64,000 nt of DNA from an uncultured Tateyamaria sp. (GTDB taxonomy: Bacteria > Pseudomonadota > Alphaproteobacteria > Rhodobacterales > Rhodobacteraceae): assembly GCF_947503045.1 (NCBI RefSeq), contig NZ_CANNCF010000001.1:1612001-1676000 (forward strand), read 5' to 3'. Every line of letters begins with the position of its first letter. Within the stretch, counting starts at the first letter, position 1. Positions 26,735 through 34,166 of this stretch are shown piece by piece. The notes beneath the pieces are model-generated. The model saw only the letters and a program-made list of their open reading frames with translations. It did no database searches and had not been told where the DNA came from. A program made the position numbers and the translations under genes.

Positions 26735-27045
26735 TTCACTGCGCCGTCCCGTTTGCCTGTAACCCATGATGTTACACGGGTCCTTGTCATCCTGTCCCCA
26801 GATGCACCCTGCTTATGACATAGCTCGATTCGTTTACCAAGCTCTGAATCCGGTTTCAAATAGGTCGCAAGTCAATTTGGCAGAACTTTGCGCAAAATTA
26901 GATAGATGCGGCGCTGAGGCCTCGGACCGATGCAATGGCGCATCATGACGTGTTAGATTGGGCTTGCGATGTGAATGTGATTGGACACCCGCGCGGGCCT
27001 TTTGGAATATATCGCAACTCGATTTTTTGCGTTTTGAGGTGAGAT
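26735..27045. other. 311-bp divergent intergenic region
   Basis: This region lies between the starts of the MepK-like gene (minus) and the L,D-transpeptidase gene (plus) and must contain both promoters. I see an A+T-rich stretch near 26870-26900 but no clear -35/-10 pair, hairpin or small ORF. Confidence 0.45.
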
Positions 27046-28653
27046 ATGACTGCTGCCATTTCCCGTCATTGGTTTTTCGTTCTGAGCATGGCCCTGGGCC
27101 TGTTGCTGTCGGGCCTGCCCCAGACCGCATCAGCGCAAGTGACTGCGTTCAAACAGGCTGTGGCCGAAGCGGCAGCCCGCGACGCCGATATCGCAGCGTT
27201 CTACAAGGCCTACGGTTACAACAGCCTCTGGACAGGCCGCACGGGCCGCGAGCGTCAACGCCGCTCGGCGCTGTTTTCTGCGCTGTCATCCGCAGGCAAT
27301 CACGGCCTTCCCGCCGCGCGCTATGACGCCGCCGGCCTGCAGGCCAAGATGAAGGCGGCCAAGACCGAACGCGACCGGGGTCTGGTCGAAGTCGAGATCA
27401 GCCGCACCTTCCTGCAATTCTCGCGCGATCTGCAGACCGGCGTGTTGGTGCCCTCCCGCGTGAACCGTGCCATCGTGCGTCAGGTGCCCTACCGAGACCG
27501 CACTTCGTATCTTGTGAATTTCTCGAAATCCTCGCCCAACGGGTTCTTCAAGGCGCTGCCGCCCAAGACCACCGAATACAACGCCCTGATGAAGGAAAAG
27601 CTGCGGATGGAGCGGTTGCTGGCCAAGGGTGGCTGGGGCGCGAAAGTGCCGGCCAAGACGCTCAAACCCGGCCAGTCCGGTGCCCCTGTTGTGGCCATGC
27701 GCAACCGCCTGAATGCGATGGGCTTCCTCAAGCGGACCAATACGCAGACCTATGACGCAAGCATCCAATCGGCTGTGCAGCAGTTCCAGCTGGCCCACGG
27801 CCTTGCCGCTGACGGTGTGGTCGGTGAAAGTACCATGTCCGAGATCAACAAGGGCGTGCAGGACCGCCTGCAATCCATCATCGTCGCGATGGAGCGCGAG
27901 CGTTGGGTAAACCAGGAACGCGGCAAGCGCCACGTGCTGGTCAACCTCCCGGACTTCACCGCCAAGATCGTGGACAACGGCAAGGTGACCTTTTCGACCC
28001 GCTCGGTTGTGGGTGCCAACAAGGAAGACCGCCCCACCGTCGAATTTTCGGACGTGATGGAATTCATGGTGGTGAATCCCAGCTGGTACGTACCTCGTTC
28101 CATCGTGGTGGGTGAATACCTGCCCGCACTCAAGCGCAACTCCAACGCGGTGCGCCATATAGAGATCACGGACAACAAGGGCCGCAAGGTGAATCGCGGC
28201 GCCGTCAATTTCTCGCAATACACGGAAAAGACGTTCCCCTTCGCGATGCGCCAGCCGCCCAGCGAGGGCAACGCGTTGGGTCTGGTCAAGTTCATGTTCC
28301 CCAACCCCTACAATATCTACCTGCACGACACGCCCGCCAAAAACCTGTTCGGCCGCGAAGTGCGCGCCTACAGCCATGGATGCGTGCGTCTGGCCGACCC
28401 GTTTGATTTTGCCTATGCGCTGCTGGCCAAGCAGGAATCCAACCCTGAAAGCTATTTCAAATCGGTGCTCGCCACGGGCCGCGAAACCCGCGTCGATCTG
28501 AAAAGCCCGGTGCCGGTGCACATCATCTACCGCACCGCTTTCACCACGCCCAAGGGCCACACCCAGTACCGCCGCGACATCTATGGCCGCGACGCACAAA
28601 TCTGGCGCGCCCTGTCCAAGGCAGGGGTAGCCCTGCGCGCCGTTCAGGGATAA
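27046..28653 (+). CDS. L,D-transpeptidase (YcbB/LdtD-type) with peptidoglycan-binding domain
   Basis: This 535-residue periplasmic enzyme forms 3-3 peptidoglycan crosslinks. It has a signal peptide at ~1-30 (cleavage near ASAQ), a scaffold domain ~35-210, a PG_binding_1 domain ~215-285 (LKPGQSGAPVVAMRNRL...FQLAHGLAADGVVG), and a C-terminal YkuD domain with the catalytic H444-G-C446 in YSHGCVRL. Size and order match E. coli LdtD. It is divergent from a MepK-like endopeptidase and 37 bp upstream of lpxD, so it may be cotranscribed with envelope lipid genes. Confidence 0.92.
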   Translation: MTAAISRHWFFVLSMALGLLLSGLPQTASAQVTAFKQAVAEAAARDADIAAFYKAYGYNSLWTGRTGRERQRRSALFSALSSAGNHGLPAARYDAAGLQAKMKAAKTERDRGLVEVEISRTFLQFSRDLQTGVLVPSRVNRAIVRQVPYRDRTSYLVNFSKSSPNGFFKALPPKTTEYNALMKEKLRMERLLAKGGWGAKVPAKTLKPGQSGAPVVAMRNRLNAMGFLKRTNTQTYDASIQSAVQQFQLAHGLAADGVVGESTMSEINKGVQDRLQSIIVAMERERWVNQERGKRHVLVNLPDFTAKIVDNGKVTFSTRSVVGANKEDRPTVEFSDVMEFMVVNPSWYVPRSIVVGEYLPALKRNSNAVRHIEITDNKGRKVNRGAVNFSQYTEKTFPFAMRQPPSEGNALGLVKFMFPNPYNIYLHDTPAKNLFGREVRAYSHGCVRLADPFDFAYALLAKQESNPESYFKSVLATGRETRVDLKSPVPVHIIYRTAFTTPKGHTQYRRDIYGRDAQIWRALSKAGVALRAVQG

Positions 28654-28690
28654 AGCCTGTCCCTGACAGCTGTGCGGCCAGGGGACATTC

Positions 28691-29782
28691 ATGCGCTATT
28701 CCGTTGCAGAGATTGCCGCCGCCCTCGGGGCGGAGGCGGTCGGAGACACGGCCCTCGTAATTTCCGGTCTGGCGGAACCTGCCGCGGCGGGCGCTGATGA
28801 TCTGGCCATGGCCAGCACCGTCAAATATGCCGAAAGCCTGTCCAAGGGCGCGGCACAGGCCGCGATGCTGTGGGCGGATGCCGACTGGCAAGCCCTGGGC
28901 CTCAAGGCCGCGATCCTGCCTCAACGGCCGCGCTACGCGATGTCGCATCTGACCACGATGATGGATCCGGGTCAGGGCTTTGGCGCAGGCATTCACCCCA
29001 GTGCGGTGATCGACCCGACAGCACAAATCGGAACGGGTGTCAGCATCGGCCCCGGCAGCGTCATTGGCCCCGAGGCCCATATCGGCGCGGGATCGGTCAT
29101 CGGGCCAATGTGTTTTGTCGGCTGGAAGGCCAGTCTGGGCGCGCAGGCCCTGCTGCGCGAACAGGTCAGCATCGGGGCGCATATCCAGATCGGTGACCGC
29201 TTTATCGCACAGCCCGGCGCCCGCATCGGTGGCGACGGATTTTCCTTTGTCACGCCCGAAAAAAGCGGCGTCGAGGCGGCGCGCGAAACCCTGGGTGAGC
29301 AGGGCGAGGCGCAGGGTCAAAGCTGGTCGCGGATTGCAAGCCTTGGCGGCGTGCTGATCGGGGACGATGTCGAGGTCGGGGCCAATGCCACCATCGACAA
29401 CGGCACCATCCGCGCCACGCGGATCGGCGACCGCACCAAGATCGACAGCCTTGTGCAGATCGGCCACAACGCCACTCTGGGCCATGACGTGCTGGTCTGC
29501 GCGCAGGCGGGTGTGGCGGGGTCCTCGGTGATCGGCAATTTCGCCGTGCTGGGCGGGCAGGTCGGCATTGCCGACAACCTGACAGTCGGCGACCGGGTGG
29601 TTGTGGGGGCGGCCAGCGTCGTGTTGTCCTCGGTGCCTGCGGGCCGGGTGATGCTGGGCTATCCGGCCACCGAAATGAAAACCCAGATCAACAGCTATAA
29701 GGCGCTGCGTCGCCTGCCGCGCTATGTCGCCGACATCGCTGCCCTGAAGAAAGCAGTTTTCAAGCCGGGTTCCAGTGACTAA
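28691..29782 (+). CDS. lpxD: UDP-3-O-acylglucosamine N-acyltransferase LpxD
   Basis: LpxD transfers a 3-hydroxyacyl chain from ACP to UDP-3-O-acylglucosamine in lipid A synthesis (cytoplasm). The 363-residue protein has the N-terminal uridine-binding domain (~1-100) and a left-handed beta-helix of hexapeptide repeats (~100-310: IGTGVSIGPGSVIG and others), with the catalytic-region phrase QIGHNATLGH and C-terminal helices. The usual lpxD-fabZ-lpxA partners are not downstream; instead a dedicated ACP and a ketosynthase follow. Confidence 0.95.
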   Translation: MRYSVAEIAAALGAEAVGDTALVISGLAEPAAAGADDLAMASTVKYAESLSKGAAQAAMLWADADWQALGLKAAILPQRPRYAMSHLTTMMDPGQGFGAGIHPSAVIDPTAQIGTGVSIGPGSVIGPEAHIGAGSVIGPMCFVGWKASLGAQALLREQVSIGAHIQIGDRFIAQPGARIGGDGFSFVTPEKSGVEAARETLGEQGEAQGQSWSRIASLGGVLIGDDVEVGANATIDNGTIRATRIGDRTKIDSLVQIGHNATLGHDVLVCAQAGVAGSSVIGNFAVLGGQVGIADNLTVGDRVVVGAASVVLSSVPAGRVMLGYPATEMKTQINSYKALRRLPRYVADIAALKKAVFKPGSSD

Positions 29783-29815
29783 ATCAACGCCACGTTGCGC
29801 GAAAAAGGTGAGACC

Positions 29816-30076
29816 ATGAGCGTTCAGGACAAGGTCATCGAAATCATCGCCGAACAGGCTGTGCTGGAGCCCGGCGATGTCACGCTGGACAGCACGCTTG
29901 AAGATCTGGGCATCGACTCGCTCGGCCTTGTCGAAAGCATCTTTGCCATCGAGGAAGAGTTCGACATCTCCATCCCCTTTAATGCCAATGATCCCTCCGA
30001 GAGCGACTTTGACATCTCCAGCGTGGCCTCGATCATCAAGGGGATCGAGACGCTGATCGCGGATCAAAAGGGCTGA
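29816..30076 (+). CDS. Acyl carrier protein
   Basis: This 86-residue ACP has the phosphopantetheine serine Ser35 in LGIDSLGLVE. It starts at ATG 29816 with AAGGTGAG upstream; its stop overlaps the next start (TGATG). The C-terminal half (IPFNANDPSES) differs from housekeeping AcpP, so it is probably a specialised carrier working with the next-door ketosynthase and perhaps supplying LpxD. AcpXL-type very-long-chain carriers are a possible comparison, but the sequence is not clearly AcpXL. Confidence 0.88.
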   Translation: MSVQDKVIEIIAEQAVLEPGDVTLDSTLEDLGIDSLGLVESIFAIEEEFDISIPFNANDPSESDFDISSVASIIKGIETLIADQKG

Positions 30077-31284
30077 TGCACCGGGTTGTCATCACCGGGG
30101 CGGGCACGGTCAACGCATTGGGCCATGATGTGCAGGACACGCTTGCGGCCATGCGCGAAGGCCATTGCGGCATCGGCGCGCTCGACTTTCAGGACGTCGA
30201 ACGCCTGTCGATCCAGATCGGCGGGCAGGTGCGCGGCTTCGAGGCCGAAGGGCGCTACAACCGCCAGCAGATGAGCCTTTATGACCGGTTCACCCAATTC
30301 ACCCTCGCCGCCGCTAAAGAGGCGATCGCGCAATCGGGCATCAGCTTTTCCGGCGATCTGGCCGCGAAATCAGGCGTGGTGCTGGGTACTGCCGGGGGTG
30401 GGGTCAGCACCTGGGATGCGAACTACCGCTCGGTCTATGAAGAGGGCAAGAACCGGGTCCATCCCTTTGTCGTGCCCAAACTGATGAACAATGCCGCGGC
30501 GTCTCATGTGAGCATGGAGCACAACCTCAAGGGCCCGTCCTTTACCGTCTCGACGGCCTGCGCGTCTTCCAATCACGCGATGGCGCAGGCCTTTACCATG
30601 GTGCGCTCGGGCCTTGCGCCGGTGATGATCACGGGCGGGTCGGAATCAATGCTGTGCTTTGGCGGGGTCAAGGCGTGGGAAGGGCTGCGGGTAATGTCCA
30701 AGGATGCGTGCCGCCCGTTCTCGGCCAACCGCAACGGCATGGTGCAGGGCGAGGGGGCAGGGCTCTTTGTGTTCGAGGATTACGAACACGCGCGCAAACG
30801 TGGTGCGGATATCCTTTGCGAAGTGGTTGGGTTTGCCATGTCCTCGGATGCCAGCGACATCGTGATGCCGTCCAAAAACGGTGCCGCGCGGGCCATGGCG
30901 GGCGCACTGGCGGATGCAAAAGTGAACCGTGATCAGGTCGGCTATATCAACGCCCATGGCACGGGGACTGCGGCCAATGACAAGACGGAATGCGCCGCCG
31001 TAGCGGACGTGTTCGGCCCGCATGCGGACAAGCTGATGATTTCCTCGACCAAGTCGATGCACGGCCACCTGATCGGGGGCACCGGCGCGGTTGAGCTGCT
31101 GGCTTGCATCATGGCCCTGCGCGACGGCGTGATTGCACCCACCATCGGTTACGAAGAACCCGATCCCGAATGCGCGCTGGACGTGGTGCCAAACGAGGCG
31201 CGCGAGGCCAAGGTCGATGTGGTGCTGTCCAACGCCTTTGCCTTTGGCGGCATGAACGCGGTGCTGGCCTTGCGGGGGGTCTGA
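30076..31284 (+). CDS. Beta-ketoacyl-ACP synthase (FabF/KAS II-like)
   Basis: This 402-residue thiolase-fold condensing enzyme elongates acyl-ACP with malonyl-ACP. The Cys-His-His triad is intact: Cys162 in STACASSN, His294 in NAHGTGT and His331 in SMHGHLIGG. It overlaps the ACP gene by one base, so the two are surely cotranscribed. With lpxD upstream, a role in making the lipid A hydroxyacyl chain or another special acyl chain is inferred. An intrinsic terminator hairpin lies just after the stop. Confidence 0.9.
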   Translation: MHRVVITGAGTVNALGHDVQDTLAAMREGHCGIGALDFQDVERLSIQIGGQVRGFEAEGRYNRQQMSLYDRFTQFTLAAAKEAIAQSGISFSGDLAAKSGVVLGTAGGGVSTWDANYRSVYEEGKNRVHPFVVPKLMNNAAASHVSMEHNLKGPSFTVSTACASSNHAMAQAFTMVRSGLAPVMITGGSESMLCFGGVKAWEGLRVMSKDACRPFSANRNGMVQGEGAGLFVFEDYEHARKRGADILCEVVGFAMSSDASDIVMPSKNGAARAMAGALADAKVNRDQVGYINAHGTGTAANDKTECAAVADVFGPHADKLMISSTKSMHGHLIGGTGAVELLACIMALRDGVIAPTIGYEEPDPECALDVVPNEAREAKVDVVLSNAFAFGGMNAVLALRGV

Positions 31285-31295
31285 GGGCAAAAGAA

Positions 31296-31320
31296 AACCG
31301 CCCCGGAGTTCGGGGCGGTT
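31296..31320 (-). terminator. Intrinsic terminator between ketosynthase gene and ialB
   Basis: Perfect 10-bp stem AACCGCCCCG/CGGGGCGGTT with a 5-nt loop. Read on the minus strand it is followed by TTTTCTTTT, fitting termination of the IalB gene. The stem may also help stop transcription of the plus-strand ketosynthase gene, though that side lacks a T-run. Confidence 0.85.
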
Positions 31321-31348
31321 CTGAAAAATCAGCCTGGGCCAATTTGGA

Positions 31349-31969
31349 TCAGTTGGCGTTGACAGTCGTCTTTTCGTAGCTCGCGGAAAAGCCCAACAGG
31401 GACATGGTCAGCTCGACCTTCTGATCAGGCGCGAGTGCCGGCACGATGGTCAGCTTGGCAGAGTTGCCAGCGCGGAATGCCGCAACCTCTTCGGCCACAA
31501 GACCAACCCGCGAAAAGCAGCCGATCGTGTTGCAGAACGAATAGGGATAGCGGCGCGCCGCGTTGCCGTCGACCTGCATGGTCAACTGCTGGGGCAGCGA
31601 GGTTTCAAGTGGGACGACAATTGTCGCACCGGCCACCGCGCGCCCACCTTCGGGCAGACGGAAGATCGAGATTTCAGCCACAGGCGTGCCTTCGCTGTCC
31701 GCCATCAACTGGTACATCTGGCAGGGCTCTTCGACGCCGTCTTCGGTCTTGATGCAGCGCAGGTCCCAGTCGCCGTTCTTTTCCCTGGTATAGGTCTGGC
31801 CGACCTGAGGGGCACTGGCATCTTCGCCAAGGCTCAGCTGGTCCTCGATGCTGGGGACAGGCGTTTCAGTTTCTGTTTCGGTGTTTTCGGTCTCTGTTGT
31901 CTGCGCCAGAAGGGCGGCAGGGACGAGCAGGGCCGTGGTCAATGCAATCAAAAAGGTGCGCATGTTCAT
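31349..31969 (-). CDS. Invasion-associated locus B (IalB) family protein
   Basis: This 206-residue exported protein has a signal peptide (~1-22, AALLAQ), a Thr/Glu-rich linker (TETENTETETET) and the IalB domain: WDLRCIK, CQMYQL, YPYSFCNTIGCFSR with four conserved cysteines, and a hydrophobic beta end. IalB proteins are periplasmic or envelope proteins first linked to erythrocyte invasion in Bartonella; in free-living Rhodobacterales the role is unknown. Its leader (31970-32160) carries a strong hairpin-T-run that may be an attenuator or the end of a small RNA. Confidence 0.88.
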   Translation of the reverse strand: MNMRTFLIALTTALLVPAALLAQTTETENTETETETPVPSIEDQLSLGEDASAPQVGQTYTREKNGDWDLRCIKTEDGVEEPCQMYQLMADSEGTPVAEISIFRLPEGGRAVAGATIVVPLETSLPQQLTMQVDGNAARRYPYSFCNTIGCFSRVGLVAEEVAAFRAGNSAKLTIVPALAPDQKVELTMSLLGFSASYEKTTVNAN

Positions 31970-32087
31970 TCCGGTTCAGTTGCGTATCAAGCCGTGTGCT
32001 AGCACGCCCGCGCGGCGCTGTCAGGGGCAAAGCGCAAAGATTTGATGTCCCCGCAGCGCCACCTTGCCGCAGCATGTGCCCAAACAC

Positions 32088-32115
32088 AAAAAAGGAGGCG
32101 ACAAGGCCTCCTTTT
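32088..32115 (-). terminator. Intrinsic terminator in ialB leader
   Basis: Minus-strand stem AAAAGGAGGC (32115-32106) pairs with GCCTCCTTTT (32099-32090) around a 6-nt loop, and the T-run extends to 32088. The 10-bp stem is perfect. Confidence 0.75.
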
Positions 32116-32157
32116 CCGGTCGTTTTTTTACTCCCCGTCGGACTGGCCGACTTATTA
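32088..32157 (-). ncRNA. Candidate small RNA or attenuated leader of ialB
   Basis: On the minus strand a -35-like TTGACC (32187-32192) and a weak -10-like TAACGT (32164-32169) are 17 nt apart, predicting a start near 32157. The transcript would contain the hairpin GTCGG-CCAGT-CCGAC, an A-rich single-stranded stretch, and then the 10-bp terminator stem with its T-run, about 70 nt in all. Because ialB lies downstream on the same strand, it could equally be a terminator in the ialB leader. Ends are inferred. Confidence 0.4.
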
Positions 32158-32163
32158 AGGCGG

Positions 32164-32192
32164 ACGTTACGAAAGGCGTGGGCTTGGGTCAA
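32164..32192 (-). promoter_or_regulatory. Possible sigma-70-type promoter
   Basis: TTGACC and TAACGT are separated by 17 nt on the minus strand. The -35 matches consensus at 5 of 6 positions but the -10 only at 3, so this is a weak call. It would drive the candidate RNA at 32088-32157 and/or ialB. Confidence 0.3.
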
Positions 32193-32233
32193 CAGCTATT
32201 GTGTGACGCCGCCACCTGACAGGGGCTTGCACG

Positions 32234-32262
32234 AAAAAAAAGGCCGCGCACAAGGCGCGGCC
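32234..32262 (-). terminator. Strong intrinsic terminator, minus strand
   Basis: Stem GGCCGCGC/GCGCGGCC (32262-32255 and 32249-32242) with a 5-nt loop, followed on the minus strand by eight consecutive Ts (32241-32234). No minus-strand protein gene lies upstream before the divergent ATPase gene, which points to a short non-coding transcript. Confidence 0.8.
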
Positions 32263-32318
32263 AGTCTGACAGGGAGGAAGTGTTCCGCGCCAGGAGGACT
32301 AGAGGCGGGAACAAAAAC
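32234..32318 (-). ncRNA. Candidate trans-acting small RNA with CCUCC motifs
   Basis: The minus strand carries a stem-loop at 32312-32282 (GTTCCCGCC pairing with GGCGCGGAAC, one bulge) whose 12-nt loop contains CCTCCT. A single-stranded stretch with TTCCTCCC follows, then a perfect 8-bp terminator stem and eight Ts. This loop/CCUCC/terminator layout resembles alphaproteobacterial Hfq-bound stress sRNAs with CCUCCUCCC motifs (CcsR or 'cuckoo' type), which can pair with Shine-Dalgarno sequences. The 5' end is a guess and no promoter was defined. Confidence 0.5.
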
Positions 32319-32386
32319 ACTATGGCACCCAAGTGTTAACTTTGTATGGTCCCCCCGGTAGAGCCCATGGACAAAAGGTTAACAAC

Positions 32387-33928
32387 ATGACCGGACAACT
32401 CTTTCTCGGCGGCGGTGGCCCGGATTATTCCGAGCATCAGCAGATGGCCCTTGGCTATGCCAACCGCCATGGGCTGATTGCGGGGGCCACAGGCACCGGC
32501 AAGACGGTGACGCTGCAAATCCTGGCCGAGGGCTTTTCCAATGCGGGCGTTCCGGTGTTTTTATCGGACGTCAAAGGTGATCTGTCGGGCCTCGCCAAAT
32601 CCGGCACGCCGGATCACAAGTTGCACGGCCCCTTTATGTCGCGCGCCGAAAAGATCGGCTTTGCTGACTATACCTATCATGCCTGCCCGGTGACGTTCTG
32701 GGATCTCTTTGCCGATCAGGGCCACCCGGTGCGCACCACGGTGTCCGAAATGGGCCCGCTGCTGCTGGCCCGCCTGCTTGAGTTGAGCGAGGCCCAGGAG
32801 GGCATCCTGAACATCGCCTTCCGCCTCGCGGATGAGGAAGGCATGCCGCTGCTCGACCTCAAGGACCTGCAGGCGTTGCTGGTCTGGATCGGCGAGAACG
32901 CCAAGGAGCTGTCCTTGCGCTATGGCAACGTCTCGACCGCTTCGATCGGAGCGATCCAGCGCCGCCTTCTGGTGCTGGAGAATCAGGGCGGTGCGGGGCT
33001 GTTCGGGGAACCTGCACTGGATCTCGCCGACCTCATGCGCACCGACGCAGATGGCAAGGGCCGGATCAACATCCTGGCTGCCGACAAACTGATGAACTCG
33101 CCCGGCCTTTATGCCACCTTCCTGCTGTGGCTGCTGTCCGAACTGTTCGAGGAACTGCCGGAGGTGGGCGATCCGGAAAAACCCAAGCTCGTCTTTTTCT
33201 TTGACGAGGCACACCTGCTCTTTGACGACGCGCCCAAGGCGCTGGTGGACAAGGTCGAGCAGGTCGCGCGCCTCATCCGCTCCAAGGGGGTGGGGGTCTA
33301 TTTCATCACCCAGAACCCGTCCGACGTGCCCGAGGACATCCTGGGCCAGCTTGGCAACCGCATCCAGCACGCCTTGCGCGCCTTTACGGCCAAGGACCGC
33401 AAGCAGTTGAAACTGGCGGCCGAGACCTACCGCGAGAACCCGCGTTTCTCGACCGAGGAGGCGATCCGCGAGGTGGGTGTGGGCGAGGCGGTGACCTCGA
33501 TGCTGCTGAAAAAGGGGATACCGGGCATTGTCGAGCGCACGCTGATCCGCCCACCCTCGTCGCAGCTGGGGCCGATCACCAAGGCGGAGCGGGCCGCATT
33601 TCTGGCGGCCAGCGATATGGCCGGGAAATATGATCAGACACTCGATCGGGTCTCGGCCTTTGAGATGCTGAAATCCCGCGCTGAAAAGGCTGCCGCAGAG
33701 GCCGCCGCGGCAGAGGAAAAGGCCGAGGAAGAGACCCCTTCCTTACGTGAATTCAACGCGGCCCGGCGCTATTCTGGCAAGGGGGTGAGCCGCTCGACCT
33801 CGCGGCCCAAACGGATCAATCCGACCTTTGGCGAGGCGATGACCAAGATGGTGGTCAAGGAGCTGACCGGCGTGACCGGCAGGCGGATGGTGCGCGGTAT
33901 TCTGGGCGGGCTGTTCAAGGGGCGGTGA
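32387..33928 (+). CDS. HerA-like P-loop ATPase, YjgR family (DUF853)
   Basis: This 513-residue HerA/FtsK-superfamily ATPase is close in layout to E. coli YjgR. Walker A is GATGTGKT (residues 33-40), Walker [14 protein letters not shown] (~265-277) and the arginine/sensor block [12 protein letters not shown]. The C-terminus is Ala/Glu-rich, then basic ([12 protein letters not shown]). I chose ATG 32387 because it gives the family's normal N-terminus with AAAGG upstream; an upstream in-frame start would add ~18 unrelated residues. Function of YjgR proteins is unproven; DNA translocation or repair is inferred from HerA. Confidence 0.88.
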   Translation: MTGQLFLGGGGPDYSEHQQMALGYANRHGLIAGATGTGKTVTLQILAEGFSNAGVPVFLSDVKGDLSGLAKSGTPDHKLHGPFMSRAEKIGFADYTYHACPVTFWDLFADQGHPVRTTVSEMGPLLLARLLELSEAQEGILNIAFRLADEEGMPLLDLKDLQALLVWIGENAKELSLRYGNVSTASIGAIQRRLLVLENQGGAGLFGEPALDLADLMRTDADGKGRINILAADKLMNSPGLYATFLLWLLSELFEELPEVGDPEKPKLVFFFDEAHLLFDDAPKALVDKVEQVARLIRSKGVGVYFITQNPSDVPEDILGQLGNRIQHALRAFTAKDRKQLKLAAETYRENPRFSTEEAIREVGVGEAVTSMLLKKGIPGIVERTLIRPPSSQLGPITKAERAAFLAASDMAGKYDQTLDRVSAFEMLKSRAEKAAAEAAAAEEKAEEETPSLREFNAARRYSGKGVSRSTSRPKRINPTFGEAMTKMVVKELTGVTGRRMVRGILGGLFKGR

Positions 33929-34030
33929 GAAAGGTGTCCCACGCTGGGACAGAGATCGGCCCATGACTTTTCAATGGGTTACAGCGGCGCTTTAACCCTT
34001 TGTTCAGAAATGCACCTCGCCATCAGGCCC

Positions 34031-34064
34031 GGATACCCGTGAATTTTGGGGAGGACGGGTATCC
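34031..34064. repeat. Perfect 10-bp inverted repeat
   Basis: GGATACCCGT (34031-34040) and ACGGGTATCC (34055-34064) flank a 14-nt spacer. It lies ~100 bp upstream of the cytochrome-fusion gene and ~100 bp after the HerA-like gene. There is no T-run, so it is more likely an operator or an mRNA leader hairpin than a terminator. Confidence 0.6.
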
Positions 34065-34077
34065 CTGCGCGCGAACC

Positions 34078-34089
34078 CGGTTCGAACCG
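34078..34089. promoter_or_regulatory. 12-bp palindrome CGGTTCGAACCG
   Basis: A perfect palindrome 77 bp upstream of the cytochrome-fusion start and 13 bp after the 10-bp inverted repeat. It may be a repressor operator; no regulator is assigned. Confidence 0.35.
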
Positions 34090-34166
34090 CGTGGGGCAGG
34101 AAAGGTTTAACTTTTCAACGCTTTGCAGCTACACTTTTGCCGGGAACCTTTTCGAGGGTCGGCGGG

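Larger units (their letters stand above)
31970..32386. other. 417-bp region with two minus-strand terminators and candidate small RNAs
   Basis: No protein-coding gene is supported here. Two strong hairpins followed by T-runs lie on the minus strand (32088-32115 and 32234-32262). Each has room upstream for a 70-90-nt transcript, described as separate ncRNA entries. The plus-strand ATPase promoter must also be near the right end. Confidence 0.6.
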
